64,000 bases of DNA from Ancylostoma caninum (lineage: Eukaryota; Nematoda; Chromadorea; Rhabditida; Ancylostomatidae), in NCBI GenBank assembly GCA_037903475.1, contig JBAJFG010000549.1, positions 248,001-312,000 on the forward strand, given 5' to 3'. Position 1 is the first letter of the stretch; each line of letters begins with the position of its first letter. Both the position numbers and the translations under genes were made by a program. Shown one piece after another: positions 38,201 through 49,300 of this stretch. Below the pieces are notes generated by a model, which searched no databases, was not told the DNA's origin, and saw only the letters and a list, made by a program, of their open reading frames with translations.

Positions 38201-40957
38201 TTCCCTTAGAGTAAAAAGTATTATGATCAGCATTTCTTGCACATTTTAGAAGTACAGTGTAACTTGTGTAAGGAAAGAAGCCCAAATCACAGGAGTCAAC
38301 GAAGTGCGAAAGGTCAATTTTCAATACACATTGATTCGCATGAATTTTCTAGCCGAAAACTGGATTCACCGCGAGCTCGAAATAATACTCTATTAGGCGA
38401 AGATCTGCCCAACACAATATTAGAAGGAGAGATCCAACGCCCCACTCAGCGAAATTTTTCTTGGTAGGATGTGAACCTGTGTGGATTTGCCCGCCCCGCC
38501 AGTGGACATGCACTTCTTCGGCTCACCAGAACTGAGGCATTTTCAATCGAATCTCAAACCAAGCCTAAAATGGTAACAGGCTAGTCATTTGGTAAATCCT
38601 GCTAGTGCCCTGGTCTAGCTACTGTCGAACACCTCGAGCAACACTTCATCTATCAGAAAAAAATCACCTTTTTCTGAGATGTCGAGGTTTGTTGAACTTA
38701 TCCAGATCTCCCTCAACGAAACAAACAAAACAAAACTCCATTTCAACTAGCAATGCCTTCTCATCACTGAAAGTGACCCACTTTTCCGGAAAATTTCGCA
38801 ACAGTATTTTTTAGAGGGATTAAAGTAAATAGTGTCGCAAGTGAAGCACTGACCGGCAGTGCTTTTATTCAAAATCCACTTTGCCCATTTTTTGCCATAT
38901 TTGGCTGCCAAGAAGGCAGAGCGACCAGTGATTTAGTTGCGCCCAACCTAGCTGCTAACATTTTTATATATTGTTTCAAAATTCTCGTCCCGCCTCAAAA
39001 ACTATGCTTTCGTATATGAGAAGTTTCATTACCATAACCGGGTCAAAGTTGAAAATTCCTATCGTTCTAGAAGTGTTTCTCTAGTCACAGCTTCTGCGGG
39101 CTTACAACGCGACTACCTGGCCAAATGCAAAGCTAACACCAAATCTAGCTCTTGTCCCTTTACGGCAAAAAAAAAGTCTAAAAATCGAGAGAGCACAAAA
39201 ACCATGTTTTGCCTCATCGTACAATTTCGTCTGCAGAAACCGTAAAAAGTGCAGTTGAGGAAGGATTTTTAGAGTGCGGGTAGAGCAGGTCTTGCTCTTT
39301 GTAACAATCCAAAGTTTGTCTATCTAGCTTCTAAAATAATAGATTTATAAACTTCCAAAAATGCACTAGTAGGTTGCGGCCATTTTTTATGGGACAACCT
39401 AATATATCCAAATTTCGTATGGAAAGCTCAATCCTGAAGTGAGTTATAGCAAAAAATCCTCTTGTCGAAATGATGCTGATCATATCTTTTTGGCCGCGAT
39501 TGTATGTCAGAGCACTGCTTGAATATGGTACTGTCACAATCAATCCCAACAAGCGTAAAAACATTATGCTTTTGGATAAAGCACAGAATAGTTTCACAGG
39601 CAAGCTAATGATTAGAACTTCAGGCTTTTTCCATGACCAAGTTCCAAATGGGCCAGCTCGGAATTACAACTATGGGCTCAAATCCCTAGCATACAGAAGA
39701 CGTAAGCTAGACCTAATAATGATATACAAAATTCTCTTCGGCTACACTGGTTTAAATTCTGAACTGCTCTTCAATAGCAAGTTGTCGAACACCAGAGGTG
39801 GACGAAGGAAACTAGCATTACAGAATGCCAAAAAAGGGCTAAGGAAACCTTTCTTTACGAATAGGGTTGCTACCGATTTCGAAAAACTAAGCAAAAGAAT
39901 GGTTATTCGGTCCGAAATGTCTCCCTTCAAATGTATGCTTAATAAGTATCTACAATCCAGAGATAGCGGAGCTAACTTTTAGTTATGTCGTTGATTTTTC
40001 TTGTCGTTCGTGCATTTGATCACAGACTGTTGCCTAGGTTTATTTTTACTTTTTTTGGTTTTATGATTTACACACGGGTACATGCCTGTGTAATAAATAT
40101 CATATCGTGTATAGGAACAGAAAACAGAATCCGACTACAGATAAGTGCAGATCATTACTGCCAGATTCTTTGGGACCTATTCTAGATGTCCCATTTACCT
40201 TTTTGTAATGATGTTAGGAGAGAAGGAAACACATTTTTAGTTCACAATAAAAATTGTAATAAAAAATATGAGGAAAATCCACAAAATTAACAACCAGTTC
40301 TGGACACCTGGTGAAAAAAAAAACTACCCACATCGCTATCTCATCATGTGGGAACTGCGATGTACTACCCAGCACGTAATCGTCAACATAGTCGTCACCC
40401 TCGACAAAGTATCCTCTATCATCAGCATCAGCACGTCCTGAAGTTATTATTCCAGCAATAACTACAGGAAACAAGAAACTAACGTCAACAAAGACACGAA
40501 AACTAGAGGCAGCTCACTGCTAGGAGGATATCTTAGGGAACTACGCCAATGTATGGCCCGCAGAGTCGGGATGTTTCCGTGAACATACATGAACACCATA
40601 AAGAATCACAGCATTTCACCTTCAGACATTTTATCGCCTTCAGAAATAGGATCGTCCGCCTGTATGACGTCATTGGAGAGTGGCTTAGCCGCAAGGGGCA
40701 GATCATGATCACCCGGCTGAATTTCGGACGGCTTTTGTTCTTCCTTATCAAGTAGTCTTCGTTGCAAGACCTTCTCATAACCACTATCTGTCCTAAAACA
40801 CTAATGTAATGGTCTTCCGTGGAGGAAATGTGACGATCTACTTTCCATTCTTGAGGATGTTTGCGGTAGTGGCACTCAGGCGAGGGATCGCAAAATGAAC
40901 TGTGACCCCAATAAGAAAGGGGACAGGAATGGTCGGAATTTCAACGACGGAAATCAT
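32264..40957 (-). CDS. NOA1: NOA1 / YqeH-type circularly permuted mitochondrial GTPase
   Basis: Acts in mitochondrial ribosome assembly and respiration. Eighteen exons join in phase to 737 residues (human about 698): 40842-40957, 40620-40792, 40332-40461, 36710-36785, 36506-36649, 36272-36388, 36048-36213, 35483-35652, 35319-35401, 35165-35261, 34995-35104, 34860-34932, 34708-34790, 34124-34199, 33877-34032, 33645-33818, 33391-33576, 32264-32347. GTPase motifs come in permuted order: NKVD, then SAKTGYGVEDL, P-loop GCTNAGKSS, and DTPG. Zinc-finger cysteines are in CSGCGAQMHC and LCRRCHLL. The C-terminal exon is Lys/Arg-rich. The ATG directly follows TTTTAG; the first exon encodes an unusual hydrophobic stretch, so the true N-terminus is less certain. 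The exon 16-17 junction uses a GTCGGT donor that I chose on phase. Intron 3 (3.5 kb) is filled with nested transposons. Confidence 0.92.
33110..33250. repeat. dispersed repeat, copy 1 (NOA1 last intron)
   Basis: The segment with GAGAAATGCAGATCATAGG, CAAATGCTCAAC, CGTCGTTTT and CGGACTATA is repeated with changes at about 56180-56300 in an MRPL37 intron. No terminal repeats or coding capacity are seen; the family is unknown. Confidence 0.7.
34352..34461. mobile_element. truncated hAT-type MITE, third copy (inverted)
   Basis: Read on the - strand from 34461 it starts CAGTTGCGGATGCAGAAAGT and continues with a G-run, GGGTCACCGCC and GGAAAATGAAA, matching the left half of the 60137 copy. The right half is missing. 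It lies in NOA1 intron 13. Confidence 0.75.
37365..39502. mobile_element. Tc1-like element inserted in the LINE
   Basis: The ends are inverted repeats CAGTCGCGGTCAAAAAGATA (from 37365) and the near complement ending TTTTTGGCCGCGATTG at 39502, with TA on both sides (37363-37364 and 39503-39504). Removing the element with one TA brings the LINE frame back into line, which confirms the boundaries. Without the nested insertion it is about 864 bp with no recognisable transposase, so it is non-autonomous. Confidence 0.88.
38128..39399. mobile_element. mariner-like element nested in the Tc1-like element
   Basis: The left end GGTTGTCCCATAAATAATGG and the right end (39378-39399, near-exact complement) are flanked by TA. 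The length of 1272 bp is typical of a full mariner, but the inside is broken and I could not identify transposase motifs with confidence. Confidence 0.8.
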
Positions 40958-41118
40958 CTAAAATTAATTATGAGCACGAATAATTATTTAAAAAAACTAT
41001 TCAAAATTTGACAAAAAATAAGAATCTGAAAAAAGCCGGTGCAACTTTTTAAATCGTTCTTACACAGAAAATGAAATTGCTCCGATCTTTCAGAGAGGAG
41101 AGAGAGGAGAGAGAGGAG

Positions 41119-41157
<39 letters not shown>

Positions 41158-41443
41158 GCGGCCTTCTATAGTCCGAGTCAAATGCGACAATAGTTAAGCA
41201 TCCATACGAAGCACCTGCTTTTCTCTCCACCCTCTCCAATTTCTGCGAAATTTCACGCGCGAATTTTTGTGGCTCTTTTCCAACTATCCTCTACAATGAT
41301 ATACATTATAGACCCACCTGTTGTTGCGTCGATAACGTTGCGTCAGCGAATATTAACTGATAAACGTATAAAAATTGGTATTGGTTTGTTTATAATTCCT
41401 TATTTTTAGTATCATTTGCTAATTCCTGAGTATTCATAACTGA
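40958..41443 (-). promoter_or_regulatory. 486-bp gap upstream of NOA1, with GA-rich tract
   Basis: This is the widest gap in the - strand cluster. It contains a GA microsatellite at 41093-41157. The gap is long for a standard SL2 junction, so it could house an internal promoter; the GA tract is a simple candidate only. A TTTTAG acceptor directly abuts the NOA1 ATG. Confidence 0.4.
41093..41157. repeat. (GA)n microsatellite
   Basis: About 65 bases of GAGAGG and GA repeats, slightly interrupted. The overlapping - strand frame of Ser/Leu is spurious. Confidence 0.95.
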
Positions 41444-41924
41444 TTATTTGTATTCTAATTTTTTCTGAATAATTCGACTTTTGCATTTCCGACCGTCCTC
41501 TTTTTCAGAGATCTTGCTTCTCTCTCTCCAGCGTGCGACTGCCACATTGCTGATAAGCCTAACAAGCCATACGCCTCGTGAAATGTTTGAGGCCCTCCAT
41601 ACCCGTTAAAAAAAGACAAGAAACAAAGAACAACTTCTAACTTGATCAAATTCTCGGCAGCAATTGAGTTTGTTACGAAATCCCTATTCTCTTTCATGGT
41701 AGCGTTCTTTTGTTCACGTTCGAAGGCGGCAAGTCGCTTATGTATCAGCTCCACCTAAAAAACCAGTTGCGAAGTTAAAAAAAAACAATAAGGTCTGCGT
41801 AAGTGTGATGGAGTACCTGGGAACCACGACTAACACCGTCCCTAGGAACCATTTTGGCAGTCTTCAACATTCTACCATGTCTAAAACGCCTCAACACACA
41901 CTGTATAACAAGATTTGGTCGCAT
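41444..41924 (-). CDS. small basic protein, possibly mitochondrial, unknown
   Basis: Three exons close in phase: 41817-41924, 41642-41754, 41444-41549, giving 107 residues. The N-terminus (MRPNLVIQCVLRRFRHGR) is arginine-rich without acidic residues, like a mitochondrial presequence. The middle (ELIHKRLAAFEREQKNATMK) looks helical or coiled-coil, and the C-terminus is rich in Lys and Arg. I recognise no family; a mitochondrial ribosomal protein or respiratory assembly factor would fit its size and company, but that is inference. The ATG is 56 bases below the proposed PIG-P stop. An alternative start is the Met at residue 19. Confidence 0.6.
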
Positions 41925-41980
41925 TTTTAGAGCGCGGCACTCGTTTGTCAATGCACACTGTCAATACAAGGAGCCAGATA

Positions 41981-42791
41981 CTATTCTAGAATGCCCTGAA
42001 AAGAAGTCCAGTGTAGTTTTTGGAAAGAAATAAAGCAAACAGTGGGAAAGGCTACCTTACGTTGCTTGTGCAACTGTGGACCTTTTGACTTGGTGGAAGG
42101 GAGATGTTCTCCAAAATCGTTTGCAACTGTCTAAAGATATCAGAAAAGCCGATCTGATTTCAAATTATTGGAAATTGAAGGTTAAAAATCGGCCAGTTCC
42201 AACACAGAATCATGAACCGGAAAACTGATAAAAAAAGGAATAATAAAAAAAAGGCACCTCAACTTCTTCAAAAATCCTGTAGCCTCTGAATCGATAGATG
42301 TTCAGTATGAATATAGACAAAACAAAGGATGTTATGAAGACAACAATCAACAACGGAATAAAAATCACCCAATATTTGGCTGGTACGTAAGATATACCTA
42401 AATCTGTGATAAATTAAACGCTGTTATATATTCGCTTACAAGTAATGAAAAATACATGCAAAAACAAAAAGCAATGGAAACATTTGTTGTCTTAGCAAAT
42501 GCAATCTAAGAGCGCGCAGAAAAGTGAACCTTTAAAAAGAAAGTTCGAATGGACGGAAGAATGAATGAATACTCACCTAGTCCATTTAGTATAGGTGTGG
42601 GAATGACAGCCCACAACGTATATAAAATCAAGAAACAGAACGACGAAATATATAGAGAGAAACCGTATATACCTGAAATGGGTGAATATTCTACTAAACG
42701 AAGAGTTAAATGGCAAATTGTAGGGCAACTAACCACGGGCTGGAAGAGGATTGGGAGTGTGGATATCCTCAACACTTTCACGTGTTGGCAT
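41981..42791 (-). CDS. PIGP: PIG-P, GPI-GlcNAc transferase subunit
   Basis: A small ER membrane subunit of the complex that adds GlcNAc to phosphatidylinositol, the first step of GPI-anchor synthesis. Exons 42734-42791, 42577-42672, 42258-42397, 42056-42130 and 41981-41995 close in phase to 127 residues (human about 134). Family signatures are PARGIYGFSLYISSFCFLIL followed by YTLWAVIP, then ISYVPAKYW and a second hydrophobic span (VIFIPLLIVVFITSFVLSIF). The last 15-base exon after a 60-base intron is my choice; reading through gives the same TAG with extra residues. The ATG lies 15 bases after an AATTCAG acceptor and 166 bases below the WASH stop. Confidence 0.9.
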
Positions 42792-42957
42792 TCAGCCAAC
42801 GAAAAAACTGAATTGGCACGAATAGACCGGGTTCAAAAGAGTAAGAAGCGAAGGCTTACAGAACAGAAAAAGTACTTGGAGTTAACCACTGCTCCCAAAT
42901 GGAGGAGTAAAAGGATATAATTTATTCTAAAGTTATATAGAAAAATACATCTCATGT
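42792..42957 (-). promoter_or_regulatory. WASH-PIGP intercistronic region
   Basis: There are 166 bases between the WASH TGA (42958-42960) and the PIG-P ATG (42789-42791). The acceptor AATTCAG ends at 42807, leaving a 15-base leader. T-rich words suitable for downstream trans-splicing precede it. Typical of a nematode operon junction. Confidence 0.6.
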
Positions 42958-45900
42958 TCATTTCCACTCATCATCCCCGCTGTTGCACCCGTCATTAGAT
43001 CTGCCAGTGGCTTCCGCCCCTGCAGGAATCCCTTCCGCAGCTCCGTGGACGCTGGGACTCATTCCAGAAATAGCTGAAAGTTCAAAATCAGCCCAAATTA
43101 AAACGTTTTTTTTTGTTTGGAGAATTGCAGTTTAATGAAGTGTGGTACAATGAAAGGGATGAAGACAGCAAGGAGTATTTGCAGGAAATACCGTAAAAGG
43201 ACTGATTACTTCACCACCACTTCCACCGGCTGAATGGAAACATCCAACAAAGTTCACTTTTAAAGTTACGAAGTATAATAACCATGATATTTTCGTTAAT
43301 TACCGGCTGCCGGCAACGCGTTCACAAATTTTAGATTAGCCAACCTTTTCTTCGTGCCTCAAGAGCTTTAGCTAATGACTCCATCAAACTGTTTCCAGGG
43401 GAGGGATTCTTGTCCGAGAGAGCCGAAGAGTTCAGCGACTCGCTTTCCTGGAATATGTATTTTTTTTTATTAATTCGACACCACACATTCTACCTTTAAG
43501 CATGAACTACCTTAACTGAACGCCGCGTACTCTTAACACTTTTCAACTTTGCCTTGCCAGCACCACCAGCTGCACGGATGGCGGCCATTAGATCAGCCCT
43601 GCAATTTCAAGCATGGCAAGGATAAACACGATATAAAACGCAACCGAAACGCCTAACTACCACTACGGCTGCACGCAATACATCACTTACCTATCATTAG
43701 GTTGTGGTAACGAGGGAGCTGGCGTAGGGCCCGGAACTGGACTTAACAGCAAAGCTGGAGGAGGAGGTGGTGGTGGAGGAGCAGGCGGTGCTGGCGGAGG
43801 AATGGAAATTTCAGATGACGATGTGGGTTGTGCCTGAGGTGGGGCCACGACCTTTATCTCAACAGGTTTTTCGTTCGCGACATTGCTCTCATCCACTTCG
43901 AGAACTACTAGAGTTTCTGAAATAGAATTCTCAGAGGAGGAAAGTGACTGATGTTAAACGATGGGAAATTGACAAACTTGTTTCAGTGGGCGGTTGAGAC
44001 TCGCTAACAACACTATGCTCTTCGAGTGGAAGGGAAATATCTGGAAACATTGACGGAACGATATCGTCCAGAAGTGTTAGATCTTCCGCGATACCTGGAG
44101 AAGACACATCAATCCCGCACGATTCAAGTCTTGATTATGATCACCTGGTAAGTCAGGGAGAATATTGGGTAAATCAAGATCTTCAATAGGACCAGATTCA
44201 GGGACATAGTCCAAGGGATCCACTACCCGACTTTGTTCTGTGTGTATAGCAGCTGCGTCGATTTCACTTCCATTAACACTGCAATTCGAAGGCATGACGC
44301 AAGGTGGTCCAGAGAATAGAGAGAGTCAACGGCATTGCTACGGTTTTCATACAAACTTTTTTGTTTACATTGAAATAAATGCTACGTTGAAATAGAAGAA
44401 AAGATGCAAATTGGGAGTAATGAGGCTATGATATGCTAGATCCAGGAATGGTTCTCTCAAATTTAGTTCAGCAGTTAAAATGAATGGAACCACAACATAC
44501 TACTTCCTTTAGTTTCCTGCAGGGCACAACCTAGGCCCCATCAAGTAGCGAGCTCCCCCCCCCCCCCCTACTCAATATTTGACTACAGTATAGATAAAGA
44601 GGCTAATATCGGTAAAGGACGCAAACGTAAAATGAGTAAACAACACGGGCATAATACTCACGTCGACTCGTTTCTCGCTTTTTCTCGACTTGCAGAACAC
44701 TTTCTTTTCACCGTTTTTTGCCCAAATGTCAATTCATCTGTTTCACTGAAGAACATGTCAGCAAATGCGGCTACTTTCCTTGCAGAAGTAGCCGCTGCTT
44801 CTAAACCGGATATTATAAAAATTGAGAAAAAGAGAATAAGAATTGAGAAAATGACCTTTAGATGAGCCTTCACTACAATAACTCTGTTGATTCAGTTGAC
44901 ATGGAAGGAAAAACTGCTTTCGATCTTCAAGTTCTCGTCGCATGTCTACTGCAGCGCTTGAACGGAATTTTGGCTTGAAAACACCTGAAACCACGAGAAT
45001 TCCGCTGCAGTTTAGAAATTCACTCAAACTAAGATAATTATCATACATTCTCCAACGAGCTTGTCAACAGGTACTAGGAGATCTCTCGCTGGCGTGTACT
45101 CTGCTGAAGGAAATCTGGACAAGCACGTCAAGACTCCGGTAGTGTTCATCTAAAATCCAGGAGGACCATATTTCTCGCAAAAGTAGAGAAAACTAGAGAG
45201 TATGACCCAGCCAGCAGCCTCCAGTTTCCACTCAAGTGTTAGAAATAGACAACTCCAAATGTCGGGGCTCCACCTACTACTACGATCCGCCATGGCGCTG
45301 TAATCTGACACTCTAACGGGAGCCATGTGCAGTTCCAATCGTGGTTATTTGTGGGAGCCCTGACATTTGCCTCTGTAGTAATATGATCTGTAAAGAAAAA
45401 GCGCAATGTGCAGTGAATTTCGAGTATTGAGACGCACCAGCAGCCGTTGTAAACAAATGAGATCTTATTTGAAACAATTTCTCAATACGGGAAAAAAATT
45501 CCTCAGTAATCCTGCTGCACCCTTGGGGGGATGGACCCTAACGGCTGAAACAGGATTAATGAGGAACTGAGACCGGGTTCGCCAAAAATGCCCCTGTGAT
45601 GGCTCTTAATTGAGGCGCATGTGGCAGATGCCTGTCACTCGCATGGATGTCCAGCTTGAACACTCTCCGAAGTAGGGGTTAAGGTGGTGGAGCTGCATGG
45701 TTATCTTGACGATGAATAAAAGCCAAGGAAATGGAAGTTACAGCCAAATGGTAGTCATTGATTAGATTTTTTATAAAGCATCATCCAAAAATCGACATCA
45801 AATTCTGTTTACTCACATTCCTTAAAACGTTGACCTTACGGTTGATCACCTCCAATCTTGAGTGAAGCCCTTGATAGCTGTCATTAAGTTCATCTATGCG

Positions 45901-46133
45901 TGAAGCAATTCGAGTGAAAAGGCAATCGGCTGTCTGGAAAATTCCATCAGTTTCGCAGCGGAAACATCATTGCAAGACTCAATAGCAGACTCACTGGCAT
46001 ACAAATTACAAATTTGTATGCCTCAGCGAATAGGAATCAAAACAAAGCAGACCTCGTGGAACGTCCTCAAGTGATTGACCACCCGAAAAACCGCTTCTTC
46101 TTGGTCAAGATCAGCTGGAGGAAGAATAACCAT
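42958..46133 (-). CDS. WASHC1: WASH complex subunit 1 (WASH, VCA-type Arp2/3 activator)
   Basis: WASH recruits Arp2/3 to build actin on endosomes with retromer cargo. Seen in order: MVILPPADLDQEEAVFRVV (46053-46133), a coiled-coil exon RIDELNDSYQGLHSRLEVIN (45817-45933), YTPARDLLVPVDKLVGE (about 45060-45115), VFKPKFRSSAAVDMRRELED (from 44984), DLPNILPDLPG then IAEDLTLLDD (44300-43990), a proline-rich stretch (about 43700-43890), the WH2/central motif ADLMAAIRAAGGAGKAKLKS, and an acidic C-terminus ending GDDEWK. The order and motifs match WASH rather than WASP or WAVE. The exon between 45817 and 45115 is unresolved. C. elegans calls its homologue ddl-2. The start follows TGCAG by nine bases. 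Confidence 0.88.
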
Positions 46134-46375
46134 GCAAGAAATCTGCAGCTGCAGTTCAGTAATACGAAGGAAAAGATTGACGTGGCCAACAAAGTGCGAG
46201 AAAAGTTGCATCGTATCCCATAAATAAATGGTGAAACCACTTCAACAAAGAAAGAAACGTATTATTTTCAGTATTTATTACGGGCAGAAAAACACAGAGC
46301 ATGACATCAGGTAAGCAAAACAACAACTGAGAAAAGGACATAGATCAATTCTGGGTATACGAGCAATGAAGGCAG
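46134..46375 (-). promoter_or_regulatory. PGGT1B-WASH intercistronic region
   Basis: There are 242 bases between the PGGT1B stop (46376-46378) and the WASH ATG (46131-46133). An AG acceptor (CTGCAG) lies nine bases before the ATG. There is no sign of another gene in the gap. Confidence 0.55.
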
Positions 46376-49300
46376 CTAACCTGATACATGACAATGCGTA
46401 AATTTTAAGATATGCTCATAGACGTGCCGAGACACATTTAAAGAAGCGTGGATAGGAGAGAAACCTGGCTCTCGTAATAAAGAAAACGCAGCTAACGAAA
46501 AGTACGTATGAAGAAGATCTGAAATACACATCTTTCAAGAATGAGGAATAAAATTCGGGAAAAGGAGTGAATAAAAAAGGGACATTTGCGAGAAGTAATG
46601 AAGATGATACTCGGACGCACTCACCGGGGAAGCCTGTTGGATCGGGAACTTTACAAAAGCCACCAAGTGGCTGATGTTGTGCAATTAGGAGGAAGGATCG
46701 TAGCTTTTCCTTATCCAATAAGTGATTTGCATTCAAGATCTGAAGAAGGTATTAAATACAAGTTGCTTATTTCGAAATAGTGATCGTTTTGATTGAGCAG
46801 AAAAAAAATTTGGAAGAAGTGCGTTCAATGTGAAAATAAAAGAAAATCTGGTGACCAAATACATGCCTTTAGATGAAAATAACAACAGAATATGACCAAA
46901 CTGGTGATTATGAACACATTTCGACACTAGTCCGACAAAAATAGGGAGTAAATGAAAACGATGTGGAATATTAGGGTGGTCAGAAAGTCTTGAGCTGATT
47001 TTTTGAAAGTTCCAGAACTTTTGATTATTGATCGGTACCCATGACCTACCATGTGGTAATCGTAGACCAAACTCGGGGCTTCTCCATAGTAGGCATATAT
47101 AGCCGGATTGGCTTTCCTAACTTTAATTACGACGTCAATCCCAAAAGAGGTCCTCCTACCCAAGATCAGTTTTTCCTTCATTGACCACACCGAAAGGAGT
47201 TTTTGGAATAACTAATTACTGGAGATGAGAGTTGTGTTCTCTACGATTCTAACATACATCTTGCCATGTGGCTCCGTCGAGCAGAAGATCTATTAAATCG
47301 CACCCCCACCCAAACAAGTGTTTCCTTTGCTACCTCTGGAATTCGCCAGGAATGTCGTATTATAAGCTGCTCCCGCAAACATACAAGGTCATCAGTAACA
47401 CATACGCCAATCAGTTCCGGAAGGTCGCGGGTGCTGTTCGAGAAAAACGGCCAAGACGAGTTTTTTGTACACCTACGCCATGGTGACGCTAGGCCCCATT
47501 TTGCTTAAGGGACCCCTGAAAAATAGGGGGAGCTGGGTTGGGACACGCTTCCCCACTTACCGTATTCTCCTGAAGTTGCCACTTCTGACTGTCACTTATT
47601 TCATCCCCTCGAGGCATTCCTGGCTAAGAAAAAATTCACCAAAGTTGACCATGTTGAAACGGAGGTCGGCGATTTCTTTGGCTCCCAGTCTTCCCATTCC
47701 TGGGAAAAGGGGACCGCTGACCTGCCCATTAGGTGGGACACAGAATTGACTAACTGTGGCTATTATATTGTTGAGCAAATTCCACTGTGGGCTGAGTAAT
47801 AAAATAAAGCGCAAAAAAAGTCCAAAACGGCTCAAGACTTTCTGACCACCCTAATAGTAAGACCAAAGGAGAAATTACCTCTAGGGTGGCACCTATCCAA
47901 AACGCATAGCAACTATCATCATCTTTGTGAGCTCTTCCATGAAAACCCTGATCCTGTTTCCATAAAGCCCACTTCACTAATCGACTGATCTCACTTCTCG
48001 ACAACACTGATTCGTCCCAAAGACGATTTGAAAGTGACAACGATGCTATTGCACAAAACGTCGATCCACCTGAGACAAAGCTTCAACTCTGAGTAGAACA
48101 GTGTAACAATCTACATATATGTAAAACATACCGTGACTTTCATCTCCAGGACCTTGGCCTACTCCGCCGTCATAATTAAGACTAGCCCGTATAAAACTCT
48201 TCAGTGCCGACCAGTTAATGTGAGAGTCGTCTTGTAGGATATGGCAAATTGCAACTGCACAGAATACAAACCGCATGTCACTCTCGGACCCGTATCCCTC
48301 ACTCCAGAAACTGCAATAGCACAAGCTTATACATGCCATCTTCGTAATTCTCCTACACGCTTCGAAGCGGAACATAGGTCATTCCTGTCTTCTCTAGTCT
48401 CCGAATTCAATAGAGCATACTCATTGTTTAATCATAAACAACGAAATCATACCTTCCGTCCTCTTTTTGGGAAGTTCTCACTGACTCAAGAATGGCTTCC
48501 CTGTCAACTCCTTGGAAATCATCGCCCAATATAGCCAAACATAAGAGGCCGCTAAAATACGTAAATCAGCCAGGGTCACCTCGGTTTTCTAAAATATAAA
48601 GTTATACTGCAATCAATCAAGAACACATTTCCTCTGCAAGTAAAAAACGCCACCCTTAATAGTAGGTGAAAAAAAAAGAAACGTATAGAATTTTTCATAA
48701 ATACTACAGATTAGCCCTTCCCACACTCTGACCTGCAATAAAATAACGAGAAAGTGGAGAAAACGTGCTAACGTCTAGCGAAACCTGCTATCTTCCGCGA
48801 AAGTCGAAAAATTCAAGAGGTGGATAGTATAGGAACACGAAGTTTTTTTTTTTGCAGAATAACACTTGTCCGTTTAGTACCAGGCATAAACTTAAAAAAA
48901 ACATGAGTAAACAGTAGAAAGTAATTAAATGGGTAAAAAGAAGTAAATAACTATCTAACTCTGCTCACGAAATGAAAGAAACCTGTATGTTTGCGCGAGG
49001 TTGGCCACGCTATGGACATTTCCTTGAGCATCTGTCGTCGTAAAGCCTAAACTTCCTCGAAATCCGCAACATTTCTCTGAAACGTGTGATATCATGAACG
49101 TTTTACTTCGCGCTGATATGGAGAAAAAAGCATGGATGGAAAAGAAGGCCAATTTCTAGAGCCGGAGTAATTCAAATATTCATTTCCATACATATTTTTA
49201 CTAGTCAACAGCAACAAACAAAACAATAAAGTAGCAAGCTTTCCGTAAAAGAGTAAAGCAACATTGCAACGAGGATATAATTGAAAATCATAGCGAAAGA

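Larger units (their letters stand above)
36793..39984 (+). pseudogene. broken LINE reverse transcriptase, split by a DNA transposon
   Basis: Two parts of one non-LTR retrotransposon ORF, 36793-37362 and 39505-39982. The first shows SGVPQGGVLSPVLFNIY, then AFAHDFRIYCSV and LGFLINKD; the second continues with YVRALLEYGT and the C-terminal RRKLDLIMIYKILFGYTGL region. The catalytic FADD box reads FAHD, and at least two frameshifts lie near 36880-36960, so it is dead. It is 5'-truncated and lies antisense in NOA1 intron 3. The halves are collinear across the inserted element. Confidence 0.85.

Noticed and set aside
45150..45338. - strand frame with HMAPVRVSDYSA, reminiscent of the mammalian WASH start
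   Set aside because: The WASH N-terminal exons lie upstream at 45817-46133 in order, so this would be out of place; similarity is too short.
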